64,000 nucleotides of DNA from an uncultured Eubacteriales bacterium (GCA_910584745.1 CAJUDG010000001.1:248001-312000), one strand, 5' to 3'; positions 8,724 through 17,510 are shown, counted from the stretch's first letter. Notes: generated from the letters alone by a model not told the origin. Numbers and translations: made by a program.

Positions 8724-9862
8724 TACGCATTCTCCTTTCCGTTTCCCTTTTTAGTCTCAGGAATCAACAGACCCGCTGCATCTATTCTTCCAATATCGCA
8801 CTCTTCCAATTTGCATGTAAACAATAGAATTTCTCTATTAAACTGTTCAAACGCCCAATTCATATCTTTCTGTAGCTCCAGATCGTTTTTTAAGCTTTCT
8901 GTCATGTGTATCAGCCCACGCCGATAGCTGTCTATTGTGCGCTCTGCCTGGGTAAGGGTGCAACAGATATCCGTTTCGTTTCCTTCACTTTTTGCGGAAA
9001 GCGCATTTTCAAGATAGAAATCCAATTCACGTACTAACCTAGCAACCACAAGCGCCAGCTCGTTTCTTAGAGTAAACGGCTTGGAATTGAGGAATTTGCT
9101 TCTGTTGGTTATATCGTTTACGAGATTGCTGATTTCCGGGTAAATGCTTCCGGTGTGGATATTGAAGAACTGCTTGAGCTCATTGCGTATCCGCTTCTTT
9201 GCGTTGGCCGGAATGTGGACCATACGATACATACACAATGGCAGCGGTTCCGGATCATCGCCTTGAAAAAGGATAAAGGCACCCTGCTGAGCGATGATGC
9301 GAGGATTAAGCTTGATATGGTCAATAAATTTATGATTCTTATGAAATATTTCCTCTTGCATCCAACCGCAAGAGCGGTTTACTATTTTTCCATAGTTTTC
9401 CCGGATATTTCCCGCGGCTGGACTGAAAATTTCATCAATATAGAAGACATAGACCGCTCCATCTTCACGGTCGTACTCCTCTTCTGCTATCTTGTAATAT
9501 GGCGTAACTGCGAAATACAGGGCAATCAGGCAATTATAGGATACATCCAACAGCCTGCTGAGAAACTCACCGTGCTGGGCATCAATGGCATTTTCCAAAT
9601 AGTTCTTATCACTGGTCAGGTTATTCTGCCGCATAATATTGAACAGATTTTTCTCAAAATACTCGTTTTCTGCCAGTTTACCCCAACGGAACAGGCCTGG
9701 GCGGCAGGGTGAAGGATAAATTTTCGGTTCTCCCCGGTAGGCCAGTATGTAGTTCTCATTTTCTACGCAGCTAGTGGATTCCTCTATCTTTTGAATGAAT
9801 CCTGCAACATTTTGGATGGATTCTCCATTTGAAAGCTCTGCTCTCGCATATTCCATACGCAC
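8723..9862 (-). CDS. FRG-domain protein
   Basis: The 379-aa product has the FRG-domain pattern: YRGE at 42-45 (the Phe/Tyr-Arg-Gly core), the AQHGEFLSRLLDVSYNCLIA stretch at about 95-114, and the later IIAQQGAFILF segment (about 190-200). The C-terminal half (210-379) is mostly helical and unassigned. FRG domains are frequent next to antiphage genes and resemble ADP-ribosyltransferase folds in some analyses, but no reaction is established. It lies 44 bases after the upstream gene and overlaps the AIPR gene start by one base, so the pair is very probably co-produced. Confidence 0.8.
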   Translation of the reverse strand: MRMEYARAELSNGESIQNVAGFIQKIEESTSCVENENYILAYRGEPKIYPSPCRPGLFRWGKLAENEYFEKNLFNIMRQNNLTSDKNYLENAIDAQHGEFLSRLLDVSYNCLIALYFAVTPYYKIAEEEYDREDGAVYVFYIDEIFSPAAGNIRENYGKIVNRSCGWMQEEIFHKNHKFIDHIKLNPRIIAQQGAFILFQGDDPEPLPLCMYRMVHIPANAKKRIRNELKQFFNIHTGSIYPEISNLVNDITNRSKFLNSKPFTLRNELALVVARLVRELDFYLENALSAKSEGNETDICCTLTQAERTIDSYRRGLIHMTESLKNDLELQKDMNWAFEQFNREILLFTCKLEECDIGRIDAAGLLIPETKKGNGKENA

Positions 9863-9906
9863 ATTATCCTTCCCGTCATTTTATCTGAGCTTACTCAACC
9901 CTCGCC

Positions 9907-10416
9907 CTAATTGGTCCTTGTGGTGATTTGTATCCCGCTGTAATCATATCCAATCGCATCCAGGATGCGGTACGTCAGAACGTAAAGCAGCGTCTCGGTA
10001 TCGTAGTGCGTTTCCATATAGAGGCCATCCGAAATTTTGACAGGGCTTCGCATATGCTCATCCGTTTTTGCGAGAAAAACTCGTTTCCGGCCCGCTACAT
10101 TTCCCGCAATTTCACGCAGTACTCCCTCATTCCCATCCTCGAGGCACCGGTCTAGGATGACTTGAACCGCCTCCTTCCATGTGCGCACAAATTCCCGCTG
10201 ACCATCTGGGAATGCTATCCATACAGGTTTCTTCCCCTTGAACTTCCTTGTACCGCCGCTCAAATAATACACCTGAAACGCCTGCGCTGCTTTGTCTTCC
10301 GCTTCACCAGACATGGTTTCCTTCTCAATCAGCCGGTCTATAATAGCAATCCCCTCCAGCAGGTGGTTACGTATATCTTCTAATTCTCTTTTATCTGTCA
10401 AGTCAGCCACTCCCAT
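9907..10416 (-). CDS. Unassigned protein, first gene of the FRG-AIPR operon
   Basis: About 169 aa. The N-terminal 60 residues are helical and charged. The C-terminal half has a compact pattern (KPVWIAFPDGQ, W-x-EAV, GRKRVFLAKT, GLYMETHYD) that I have seen at the ends of other restriction- or defence-linked proteins, where the core reads roughly LYVET, but I cannot name the family. The frame is open to 10542, but the promoter at 10450-10478 puts the transcript start near 10443, so only the ATG at 10416 or the TTG at 10401 (preceded by GGGAG) is possible. It may be the sensor or DNA-recognition component of the operon; that is inference. Confidence 0.65.
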   Translation of the reverse strand: MGVADLTDKRELEDIRNHLLEGIAIIDRLIEKETMSGEAEDKAAQAFQVYYLSGGTRKFKGKKPVWIAFPDGQREFVRTWKEAVQVILDRCLEDGNEGVLREIAGNVAGRKRVFLAKTDEHMRSPVKISDGLYMETHYDTETLLYVLTYRILDAIGYDYSGIQITTRTN

Positions 10417-10449
10417 GCAAATTACTATCGCACGTGCTATTGTATCTGT

Positions 10450-10478
10450 ATTATACTGTATCCTTTGCAAATTGTCAA
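10450..10478 (-). promoter_or_regulatory. Sigma-A promoter of the FRG-AIPR operon
   Basis: On the minus strand TTGACA (10478-10473), a 17-base spacer and TATAAT (10455-10450) match the consensus exactly. The expected leader is about 27 bases. Confidence 0.88.
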
Positions 10479-10511
10479 GAGGAAAATCAGAAAATATGAC
10501 ATGATTCAAAA

Positions 10512-10539
10512 AAAGCGAATGCTGAGCAGCATCCGCTTT
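10512..10539 (-). terminator. Intrinsic terminator upstream of the FRG-AIPR promoter
   Basis: The stem AAAGCGaATGCT / AGCATcCGCTTT has a run of seven T on the minus strand. It lies just beyond copy B of the spoVAC end and would stop transcription arriving from the right, insulating the defence operon. Confidence 0.8.
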
Positions 10540-10556
10540 CACGCACTATATTTGAA

Positions 10557-10661
10557 AAGCCCAAATAATCAATCTATACACTAGCCGTCACCTCGAACAC
10601 CAGCACCTGGCCTGCCACGGTAAAAAGCTTGGCGCCGAGGCCGGTCATGAAGCCCTCTGCT
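10557..10661 (-). repeat. Copy B of the spoVAC 3' end, degenerate
   Basis: On the minus strand this encodes EGFMTGLGAKLFTVAG and then drifts from the intact gene (Q for P, E for G) and ends early. It starts at the same base as copy A and has the same flanking element-end sequence on its right. Confidence 0.8.
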
Positions 10662-10696
10662 TGTGTCAAGTTGGGAGCCATCAAATTAGGACATTG
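10662..10696. repeat. Element-end sequence shared with copy A
   Basis: TGCTTGTGTCAAGTTGGGAG and the following bases mirror the sequence at 6422-6456, beginning at the same point of the spoVAC repeat. Confidence 0.65.
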
Positions 10697-10723
10697 CACA
10701 ATTATTGGTGCGATATGGCGGGC

Positions 10724-11745
10724 TCAATTATTGCCTTTTCCACTCTCAGCCTCTAACCGGTCAAAGTCGCTCTCATAGAGCCTGATGCGGTACTTCTCAA
10801 ACTCGCTCTCAGCATGACACTTAGCAATCTCCATGCTGATTTTCTCTGCGTCCGTAAAACATCTCTGTCGTCTGCCAGCAGAAACCTGTCAATGCGGCCC
10901 AGGTCGTCCAACTCATTCTTTGACAAATAGTTTTTGGCAACCGATACGTCCGATTTAAGAATCTTCCCCTCCGGAGAGTTTGCCCCTCTGGTGTTAGTCC
11001 CATATGTTTCCGCTCACTGTCAGTACAATTGTAGATTATTTCCGTCGCTGTCCGGTGGGACACAGCATAGTGCGTCTTATTCTGCACCCTGGCAAAGAAC
11101 TGCTTGCGTCGTGGGGGCGTTTTTGTCATAGTCAACTGCGGTGGCATAGAAGTCCGTGACTTTATGATAGAACCGGTGCTCACTCAAGCGTATTTCACGG
11201 ATTTCCTCCAGAAGACGCTCGAAGTAATCCTCGTCCAAAAGCGCGCCGTTCTCCATGCGTTTCCGGCCTATCACATAGCTGGTCCTGGCGTACCGTGCCA
11301 GCACCTGGGTCGCTCAGCGCCGGAACTGTGTGGCACAGATGGAGTTTACCAGGTAGCCCACGGAAATAGCGGCATCCAGTTTGTAGTGCCCTATGGTTCG
11401 GGTGACCTGGCGGGAACTCTCCGATTGAACTACTCGAAATTTTCGAGTAGTTGCCTGCCGCTCCAATTCCCCTGACTCAAACACTTCTTTTAAGTGATAC
11501 GTTATGGTGTTAGGTTCACCGTCAAAGAGTTGCTCCATCATCTTTTGCGTCAGCCAGAGGGTTTTGTCCTCGTAGCGGACTTCTATGCTGTCCGCGTGAG
11601 ATTGCTTTTCATATAAAAGAAATTCAGCGGTGCTGTTGCGGATGGTTAAGCTGTTATGTGAAGGATTTATAAATACCTCTGTAATTATTTTAGCAGTATC
11701 TTGCCTCTTGCCACCAAGCGCTCTATACGTTTCCAGCTTTCTCAT
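10724..11745 (-). pseudogene. RhuM family (virulence protein) gene, several frameshifts
   Basis: RhuM homology runs over the full length but in at least four frames. The N-terminal part (EVRYEDKTLWLTQKMMEQLF, with NTITYHLKEVF and TIGHYKLDAAISVGY) lies in 11314-11745. The middle (RTSYVIGRKRMENGALLDED... DFYATAVDYD) is in 11077-11304. Then comes FFARVQNKTHYAVSHRTATE, and finally the C-terminus (EKISMEIAKCHAESEFEKYR) ending at 10724. No single frame can give a full protein. RhuM-like proteins carry a Fic/DOC-like or DNA-binding region and occur on mobile islands; their role is unclear. The 5' end overlaps the Rpn pseudogene upstream. Confidence 0.85.
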
Positions 11746-12610
11746 TCAACAACTTCTCATATCTGGCACTCTCCGTGCCGGAGATTCCCAGTGTCTCCAT
11801 AGCTTTCTCAAGAGACCGGTGCATATTGCTCATCAGGTTTTTTATGGCCTGTACGGTGGCCTTTTTTCCACCCTCTATCTTGCCTTTCTCTATACCCTCG
11901 TGCAGACCCTTCTCCAAAACGTCATTACTCAGATCACACATACCAGACACCTCCTGATTAAAACTGCGCGATATTGGTATCGTGCACTCGTCTTCCAACA
12001 CTTGCTTTTTCATTTCCGGCTGTGTGTTTGCTGCCAGCAGCACATCCAAGAACCTCAAAAGACCTTGTGAACCCTCAGACTCGCCCAAGCAGACCATCAG
12101 CACAGTGAGCAGGTCGTAATTCTCCTTGGACTCGGAGACACTGCCGATCAAGTGTTCCTCCGTCATGCGGTAGCGGCTGATGGTATTTTCTCTGTTTTTG
12201 GGCGGGTTCATACAGATCCAGATGGAGTAAACCTTTTTCACGCCCTTGTACTGCTCCGGCGGAAAGTCTGCCCCGTACTGGACGAAAATCATCCGGCCGC
12301 AATATTATATGTCGCGCTTGAGCAGAGGATGGCCGGGGTAGTAGTCGTTCTGCGCCTATATGTCGATAATAAGCTCAATGTACCCGCCCTCATTGGGGGC
12401 AATAGCCCGAAAGCGGATATCATAGCTTATCGTGCCCTCAATATATTTGTTCTCAATATCCGTCACATCAATGTCCTTGAACCCCTTTACGCATTCCTTC
12501 ATGATCTGCGCAAGAATAGCATTTTCTGAAAAAACTCTTTTACAGGCCGCGATGCGCCTAAATCAGCGGCGTCAATGCCGTGACCAACTGTCGTTTAGCT
12601 CCATAGCCAT
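11723..12610 (-). pseudogene. Rpn/PD-(D/E)XK nuclease family transposase, in-frame stops
   Basis: Reading from an ATG at 12610 with the ribosome site GAAAGGA gives a frame with stops near the start and two more inside the conserved core (ISYDIRF... ELIIDI-stop-AQNDYYPGHPLLKRDI-stop-YCGRMI). The downstream 189 codons stay open and match the C-terminal half of the Rpn (YhgA-like) recombination-promoting nuclease family (MTEEHLIGS, LLTVLMVCLG, a Gly/Lys-rich EGIEKGKIEGGKK helix). The gene is clearly inactive as a whole. It shares the small insert with the decayed RhuM gene. Confidence 0.85.
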
Positions 12611-12751
12611 TATCCTTTCGATTATATTCTATTACATTCTGCGGGGCTTTTCAAGGAATTCACCGGGTTACTCATCGGCAAGTTCCCGGTATTTAAGTAT
12701 GGAGTCGTCTTCCCTAAATAAATAATGGTTGAAACACATACATATCTAAAA

Positions 12752-12776
12752 GGACCAGATACAATGTATCTGGTCC
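12752..12776 (-). terminator. Terminator of spoVAC
   Basis: The perfect 11-bp stem GGACCAGATAC / GTATCTGGTCC with a three-base loop is followed by TTTT on the minus strand. A slightly diverged twin follows copy A at 6265-6287. Confidence 0.85.
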
Positions 12777-12794
12777 CCAAATGCATAGATTTTT

Positions 12795-12911
12795 CTAGAT
12801 TTGAAATATAAAAATGATGAGCCCATACACCACGCTTGCCGTAACGCCGAACACTAGCACCGGGCCCGCCACGGTGAAGAGCTTTGCGCCAAGGCCGGTG
12901 ATGAAGCCCTC
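12795..12911 (-). repeat. Copy C of the spoVAC 3' end (inside the intact gene)
   Basis: These last 39 codons, together with the terminator, are the segment repeated as copy A (6262-6421) and copy B (10557-10661). The repeat boundary falls within the SEGF codons; to the right only copy C continues as spoVAC. Confidence 0.85.
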
Positions 12912-13238
12912 GCTCTTAAACTCCATTGCCGGTGACACCATGGAGTTGGCAAAGCCCGTGATGGGCACCAGCATACCGGCCCCGGCATGCTTGGAGAGGT
13001 CGTCGTACCAGCCCAGAGCCGTCAGTGTGGCTGAGATCAATATCAGGCTGATGGACACGGCCATGCGCGCCTGAGGCAGCTTCAGACCGAGATTTTGATA
13101 TAGATTGCACAGCACCTGACCTATAGTGCAGATAAATCCGCCGGTGAGAAAAGCCAAGATACAGTCCTTTGCCACCGGTGACGGCGGCGAAGCAGCCTTT
13201 ACTGCCTTGGCATATTCCTGGGGTTTTGCGGTTTTCAT
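12795..13238 (-). CDS. spoVAC: Stage V sporulation protein AC (spore dipicolinate channel component)
   Basis: SpoVAC is an inner-membrane protein of the spore that takes part in dipicolinic acid transport and germination. The 147-aa product has the family core AFLTGGFICTIGQ (about 29-41), four hydrophobic segments, GWYDDLSKHAGAGMLVPITG in the middle and SEGFITGLGAKLFTVAGPV near the end. The ribosome site is AAAGGATG. The expected partners spoVAD and spoVAE are not beside it; downstream lie two inserts, each ending in a further copy of the spoVAC 3' end. The gene itself is intact, so the insertions replaced or regenerated its tail. Confidence 0.92.
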   Translation of the reverse strand: MKTAKPQEYAKAVKAASPPSPVAKDCILAFLTGGFICTIGQVLCNLYQNLGLKLPQARMAVSISLILISATLTALGWYDDLSKHAGAGMLVPITGFANSMVSPAMEFKSEGFITGLGAKLFTVAGPVLVFGVTASVVYGLIIFIFQI

Positions 13239-13347
13239 GATATATCATCCTTTCTGAAAGCGGTTGATAAAGCTGGTATTATCATGAGCGCGGTCCGGAG
13301 AAAATATGCGCCCCGCAGAAAAAGTGCAAAAAAGTTGAAAAAAGGGC

Positions 13348-13376
13348 TTGCATTTTTCACAGTAAGCGTGTATAAT
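13348..13376 (+). promoter_or_regulatory. Promoter of tRNA-Val
   Basis: TTGCAT (13348-13353), a 17-base spacer and TATAAT (13371-13376) place the start about five bases before the tRNA. Confidence 0.8.
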
Positions 13377-13387
13377 AAAGAAGTTCC

Positions 13388-13464
13388 GGGCGCTTAGCTC
13401 AGCTGGCTAGAGCACCTGCTTGACGTGCAGGGGGTCAGCGGTTCAAGTCCGTTAGCGCCCACCA
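13388..13464 (+). tRNA. tRNA-Val (anticodon GAC), CCA encoded
   Basis: The acceptor GGGCGCT pairs with AGCGCCC, the D-arm is GCTC...GAGC, the anticodon arm CCTGC-TTGACGT-GCAGG gives anticodon GAC (valine), and the T-arm is AGCGG-TTCAAGT-CCGTT. The discriminator A is followed by a genomic CCA. Confidence 0.95.
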
Positions 13465-13467
13465 TGG

Positions 13468-13503
13468 AAATCCCTAGAAACTGCGAGGTTTCTGGGGATT
13501 TTA
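13468..13503 (+). terminator. Terminator of tRNA-Val
   Basis: AAATCCCtAGAAAC and GTTTCTgGGGATTTT form a long stem directly behind the tRNA, ending in a short T-run. From here to 13656 I see no gene; the stretch is AT-rich and contains short TAACACA repeats of unknown meaning. Confidence 0.75.
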
Positions 13504-13656
13504 CTTTGCCTAGTAACACATTTTATAACACACCTGTCAGTAACCTGCATGTTATCGCAAAATTTCTCTGGCTTTTTGGGATGAGAACGTGTATAAAATA
13601 TTCATGAAAGGAGCGGTTAAGCAGAGTGATTGAAGAATTGCAATAGAGTCAAAAAA

Positions 13657-13687
13657 GTGCCATGTACTCTCGAATAGTACATGGCAC
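13657..13687 (-). terminator. Terminator of the sugar ABC operon
   Basis: The perfect 12-bp stem GTGCCATGTACT / AGTACATGGCAC is followed by TTTTTT on the minus strand, about 40 bases beyond the binding-protein stop. Confidence 0.88.
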
Positions 13688-13726
13688 ATCTGGTATCAGT
13701 TTTTTTATAAGATTCCTATAAATATT

Positions 13727-15370
13727 TTACTTCATCCAGCTCCCATAGTTCTCAATATAAGTGTCTCGGTATCCGCTCCACCATTCATTGATTTCGGCCT
13801 CAATATCACTGCCGCCTTCGGCCATATAGCGGTCGGCAAAGGAATCGACATCGTCTACGGAAGCCGCTCCAGTGATGACAGTCAGCTCAAAGTCGCGGAG
13901 CAGAGTGTCCAGGGCGGAGGAATTTTCAGCATAAGTGGGAAGCAGGGGGGATATGGCCAAGGGGTCTACACGGGCGATCTCAGGATGATCTATCTCAAGC
14001 TTCTTCATCGCCTTATAGCCCAAGGGGTCCTTTTTCACGCGTACCTCGCGCCAGTAGATGCCATAGTTATCGTCGTCAGCGCCGCAGAGGAAGATATGGG
14101 CGTCGTTCAGCTCCTCGGTGAATGTGGAAAGGATGGGTTCAAAGGTATTCTCCCCGGTGGCATTGTGGTGCACGCCCTCATCGCCGATAACGGAGGCCTT
14201 GAAGGTTTCGGTCTCGCACTTAAGGTTCATGTACTTCATCGCGTCCTCTTTATGCTTGGAGTTGGCGGGGATGACAGTAAGCTTGTTCAGGCCAATGGCA
14301 GTTGTAGCGGCTATGACGCCATCGCTGTTTTTCAGTGGCCCGAATGTGTCCAGAGTCGCTTCGGGCACATTTGCCGTGAGAGCCTCCTGAGTGCTGGTGT
14401 AGCTCATGGCGAAGGTAAAAGAGACTGCCGCGCGGCCGGCGGTGAACTTCTCGGTCACTGTATCCCCCAGATTGGTGGGGAATTCCGCATCTATCAGACC
14501 GTCCTTATATAGGTCCTGCATGTACTGCAGGTACTCTTTATATCTGGGGTCCTTGACCAGGGGAACCAGCTTGCCGTCGATATCGTTCCAGTTGAAGTAG
14601 ATGTCAAAAGCGCTTCTGAGCATAGCAAAATCACTGTCAGGGGCAAGCACCAGCGGGATATTAAGATTGCCGTTTCCTCCTGGGTCCTGGTCCTTTACTG
14701 CCTGTAAGAAGTCCCTAAGGCCCTCTTTGGTGTCGGGGAACTCCTCAATGTTCATCTTCTTCATCCAGTCTGTGCGTACCATGAAGGGGCACCAGATATT
14801 CCCCTCGGGGATAACGGCGGGTTCCTTGTTGGCAATGATATAACGGCTGCCGTCAATCTCTGTCATGGACCAGCAGATTGGGTCGACCTTATCGAGAAGG
14901 TTCTGCCCGTACTGCTCCAACAGGTCGTCCAGCTGGGTTAGGGCTCCCTGACGCGCGAAAGTCTCCATCTGGGCCCGCATAGCGTTGCTGCTGCCTACCG
15001 TAATGATGTCGTACTCACTGCCGCCGCTCATCTTCAGGTTGAGAACGTCATTGCTGTTCTCACTGGGCAGCATGTCATAGACCACGTCATAACCTGTGAG
15101 CTCTTTCATCTTCTTGGGAACATAATAGTCGTTGGGATCAATGTTTGCGCTGTTTATCAGCATTTTCAGCTGAGGCAGTTCTTCACCGGGCTCCGCTGTG
15201 TCCTTGGATTCTGTTTCTGAGGAGCTCTCTGCTTTTGAACTGCTCTGCTGTGAGCTGGATGAAGACTGCTGTGATGACTGGCCGTCTCCACCACAGGCTG
15301 CCAAGAGCGAAGCCAACAAGGCTAAACACAGCAGCATGGACAAAAACGATTTGATCAACTTTCCTTTCAT
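13727..15370 (-). CDS. Extracellular sugar-binding lipoprotein of an ABC importer
   Basis: A secreted solute-binding protein that would capture an oligosaccharide or sugar derivative and deliver it to the two permeases encoded upstream. The 547-aa product has a lysine-rich start, a hydrophobic signal segment and a lipobox LLAAC with the lipidated cysteine at C26, followed by a Ser/Gln/Glu linker (30-65). The remainder resembles the large binding proteins of the LplA/YtcQ group. It is the last gene of its operon, after the two permeases. No ATPase gene is present, which is normal because such importers share the MsmX-type ATPase. The substrate cannot be read from the sequence. Confidence 0.88.
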   Translation of the reverse strand: MKGKLIKSFLSMLLCLALLASLLAACGGDGQSSQQSSSSSQQSSSKAESSSETESKDTAEPGEELPQLKMLINSANIDPNDYYVPKKMKELTGYDVVYDMLPSENSNDVLNLKMSGGSEYDIITVGSSNAMRAQMETFARQGALTQLDDLLEQYGQNLLDKVDPICWSMTEIDGSRYIIANKEPAVIPEGNIWCPFMVRTDWMKKMNIEEFPDTKEGLRDFLQAVKDQDPGGNGNLNIPLVLAPDSDFAMLRSAFDIYFNWNDIDGKLVPLVKDPRYKEYLQYMQDLYKDGLIDAEFPTNLGDTVTEKFTAGRAAVSFTFAMSYTSTQEALTANVPEATLDTFGPLKNSDGVIAATTAIGLNKLTVIPANSKHKEDAMKYMNLKCETETFKASVIGDEGVHHNATGENTFEPILSTFTEELNDAHIFLCGADDDNYGIYWREVRVKKDPLGYKAMKKLEIDHPEIARVDPLAISPLLPTYAENSSALDTLLRDFELTVITGAASVDDVDSFADRYMAEGGSDIEAEINEWWSGYRDTYIENYGSWMK

Positions 15371-15422
15371 GTTAGTACCTCCTTGAATTATTGAGATATG
15401 TAAAGGCGTTAGCCTTATCTCC

Positions 15423-16328
15423 CTATCCTTTTACCGAGCCCATCGTGATGCCCTTGACAAAATACTTCTGTACAAAGGGGTACACGATCAGTATCGGCAG
15501 GGTAACGGCCACCACCGCTGCTGAGCGGATGCCGTCCGGGGACTTGTTCATAATGTCGTCAATGGTAAAATCCATCTGACTTGCCATCTGTGAGGATTGC
15601 AGTATCATCTCCCTAAGATACAGCTGAAGAGGCTTTAGGGAGGGGTTGCTGATATATATCAGCGCGTTAAAATAGTCGTTCCAGTACGAGACCATATAGA
15701 ACAGTCCGATAGTGGCCAGCACCGGTGTGGACAGCGGCAGGATAATCTTGAGCAAGATGCGGATATTGCCGGCGCCGTCTATCTTTGCGGCCTCCTCAAG
15801 GCTTTCCGGCAGTCCTTCATAGTAGTTTTTCACGATAAGCATATTATAAACGCTCAACAGCATGGGCATTATAAGCGCTCCCAGTGAATCAAGAAGCCCG
15901 ATTCCCTTGACCAGCATGTAGGTCGGCACCATACCGCCGCTAAAAAGCATTGTTATCACAAAAAACACAAGGAAACCCTTTATGAAAGGCAGGTGCTTTT
16001 TGGATAGCGGATAGGCTGTTATCACCGTTATAAGGAGCGACCCAACAGATCCAAGTACCGTTATCAGTACTGATATCTTAAAGGAGTTTACAAATACCTT
16101 TGAGCCCATCACCGCTTTAAGCGTGCCGAGCTGGAACTCCTTGGGGTAAAAACTTATCTGCCCGGAGATCACCATCGACTCAGAGCTGACAGCCTTTGAT
16201 ACCACATTCAAAAACGGCAGAAAGGTGACAGCCACCATGAATAGCACAAATATATAGCATACCACCGACACGGCTCTGTCCTGTACCGAGGCGTGCATCC
16301 TGTGCTTTGCAGGTTTCATTTTTCCCAT
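15423..16328 (-). CDS. Carbohydrate ABC transporter permease, LplC/YtcP type
   Basis: The 301-aa inner-membrane subunit has six hydrophobic segments. The first follows a short cytoplasmic N-terminus (residues about 18-40). The coupling loop facing the ATPase is EAAKIDGAGNIRILLKIILP (about 178-197), the EAA motif of MalG-type permeases. It starts 12 bases after the LplB-type gene, so the two subunits are co-translated and should form a heterodimer. It closes with VKGITMGSVKG, typical of this subgroup. Confidence 0.9.
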   Translation of the reverse strand: MGKMKPAKHRMHASVQDRAVSVVCYIFVLFMVAVTFLPFLNVVSKAVSSESMVISGQISFYPKEFQLGTLKAVMGSKVFVNSFKISVLITVLGSVGSLLITVITAYPLSKKHLPFIKGFLVFFVITMLFSGGMVPTYMLVKGIGLLDSLGALIMPMLLSVYNMLIVKNYYEGLPESLEEAAKIDGAGNIRILLKIILPLSTPVLATIGLFYMVSYWNDYFNALIYISNPSLKPLQLYLREMILQSSQMASQMDFTIDDIMNKSPDGIRSAAVVAVTLPILIVYPFVQKYFVKGITMGSVKG

Positions 16329-16339
16329 ACTATCCCTCC

Positions 16340-17278
16340 CTACCAGATGCTTCTGCCGGTGAGCCTGCGGCTTACCATATTTCCGGCCACGGTGAGCACG
16401 AGGCCTATCACTGAGTTAAACATACCTACCGCCGCTGAAAAGCTGTACTGCATTTTGCCCAGGCCGATGCGGTAGACATAGGTCTGGATAATGTCGCCGG
16501 TCTCATATACTGATGCGTTATACATAGTGAGTACCTGGTCAAAGCCTCCGGACATAATGCTCCCAAGCTTCAGGATAAACATAAGCACGATGGTGGAGAC
16601 GATGCCGGGCAGCGTAACGTGCCATATCTGCTGGAGCTTGCTGGCCCCATCCACCGTGGCGGCCTCATACAGTTCCTGCTCCACACCGGCGATAGCGGCG
16701 ATATACACAATGGCGCTCCAGCCCATCTCCTTCCAGGCGTCTGTGACTACCAGCACTGTACGAAACCATCGGTTATCGCTCATAAAGAAGATCGGTTCGC
16801 CTCCAAGGGCCGTGATTATCTGGTTCACCAGCCCCCCGGAGGGTGAGAGAATATTGATAAATAGGCCTGAGACGATTATCCACGAGAGAAAATGCGGGAG
16901 ATATATCACCGTCTGGGACACCTTTTTCAATGGCAGGCAGCGTATCTCGTTGAGCATAACCGCAAGCAAGATTGGCAGGGGAAACACGAAGATTATTTTA
17001 TATGTGTTTATCAAAAGCGTGTTCCTGAATATCTTATAAAAGTCCGGCGAGGCGAACAGCTTACGGAACTGGGCCAGGCCAACCCATTCGCTTCCTGTAA
17101 ATCCGGCGAACACGTTGAAATCCTGGAAGGCCATCACCAATCCGCCGATTGGGACGTATTTGAAAACGATAAGGTACACCACCCCTGGCACCAGAAGCAG
17201 ATATAGGCTAAGGTTTTTTCGCACCACCGTCCATGCGGAGGAGTGTCCCGGAGGGGTAATTCCGGCGGTTCTTTTCAT
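16340..17278 (-). CDS. Sugar ABC transporter permease, LplB type
   Basis: The 312-aa membrane protein is the MalF-type partner. It has a cytoplasmic N-terminus, a hydrophobic segment at about 28-45, the family block YVPIGGLVMAFQDFN (46-60), and the EAA loop ELYEAATVDGASKLQQIWHV (about 207-226). It is the first gene of the importer operon, followed by the LplC-type permease and the binding protein. Its promoter should lie in 17279-17460, separate from the YesM/YesN operon, which ends at a terminator. Confidence 0.9.
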   Translation of the reverse strand: MKRTAGITPPGHSSAWTVVRKNLSLYLLLVPGVVYLIVFKYVPIGGLVMAFQDFNVFAGFTGSEWVGLAQFRKLFASPDFYKIFRNTLLINTYKIIFVFPLPILLAVMLNEIRCLPLKKVSQTVIYLPHFLSWIIVSGLFINILSPSGGLVNQIITALGGEPIFFMSDNRWFRTVLVVTDAWKEMGWSAIVYIAAIAGVEQELYEAATVDGASKLQQIWHVTLPGIVSTIVLMFILKLGSIMSGGFDQVLTMYNASVYETGDIIQTYVYRIGLGKMQYSFSAAVGMFNSVIGLVLTVAGNMVSRRLTGRSIW

Positions 17279-17425
17279 ATCTTTGGCTCCTTTCGCTGAT
17301 ATGAATATATAGTACCGCTTTTTGTCGAAATTGTGAATGAAGATTCCTTTGCTATTCTGGGACGATATTCCTTTATTTCAGCGATCAGGTTCAAAAAAAG
17401 AAAATAGCTTTCAAGCTGCGGGGGG

Positions 17426-17443
17426 AAAGTTCCATTATATCAC
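17426..17443 (-). promoter_or_regulatory. Extended -10 promoter of the sugar ABC operon
   Basis: On the minus strand TTTGTGATATAATGGAAC contains TGATATAAT, an extended -10, with TATAAT at 17439-17434. No good -35 is seen, which suggests an activator such as the adjacent YesN. The same 18 bases occur at 49754-49771 before another gene. Confidence 0.6.
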
Positions 17444-17469
17444 AAAAATCAGGACAATCTTTCAGTATA

Positions 17470-17510
17470 AAAAGGGTAATGCCCTGCCGAAGCAGGACAT
17501 TGCCCTTTTA
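17470..17510 (-). terminator. Terminator between the YesM/YesN operon and the importer
   Basis: AAAGGG, AATG and CCTGC pair with GCAGG, CATT and CCCTTT around a small loop, with a T-run on the minus strand, directly after the kinase stop. Confidence 0.85.

Noticed and set aside
13503..13656. Integrase attachment site behind tRNA-Val
   Set aside because: The tRNA end is followed by a terminator and AT-rich DNA with short repeats, but I find no duplicate of the tRNA 3' end in the window.
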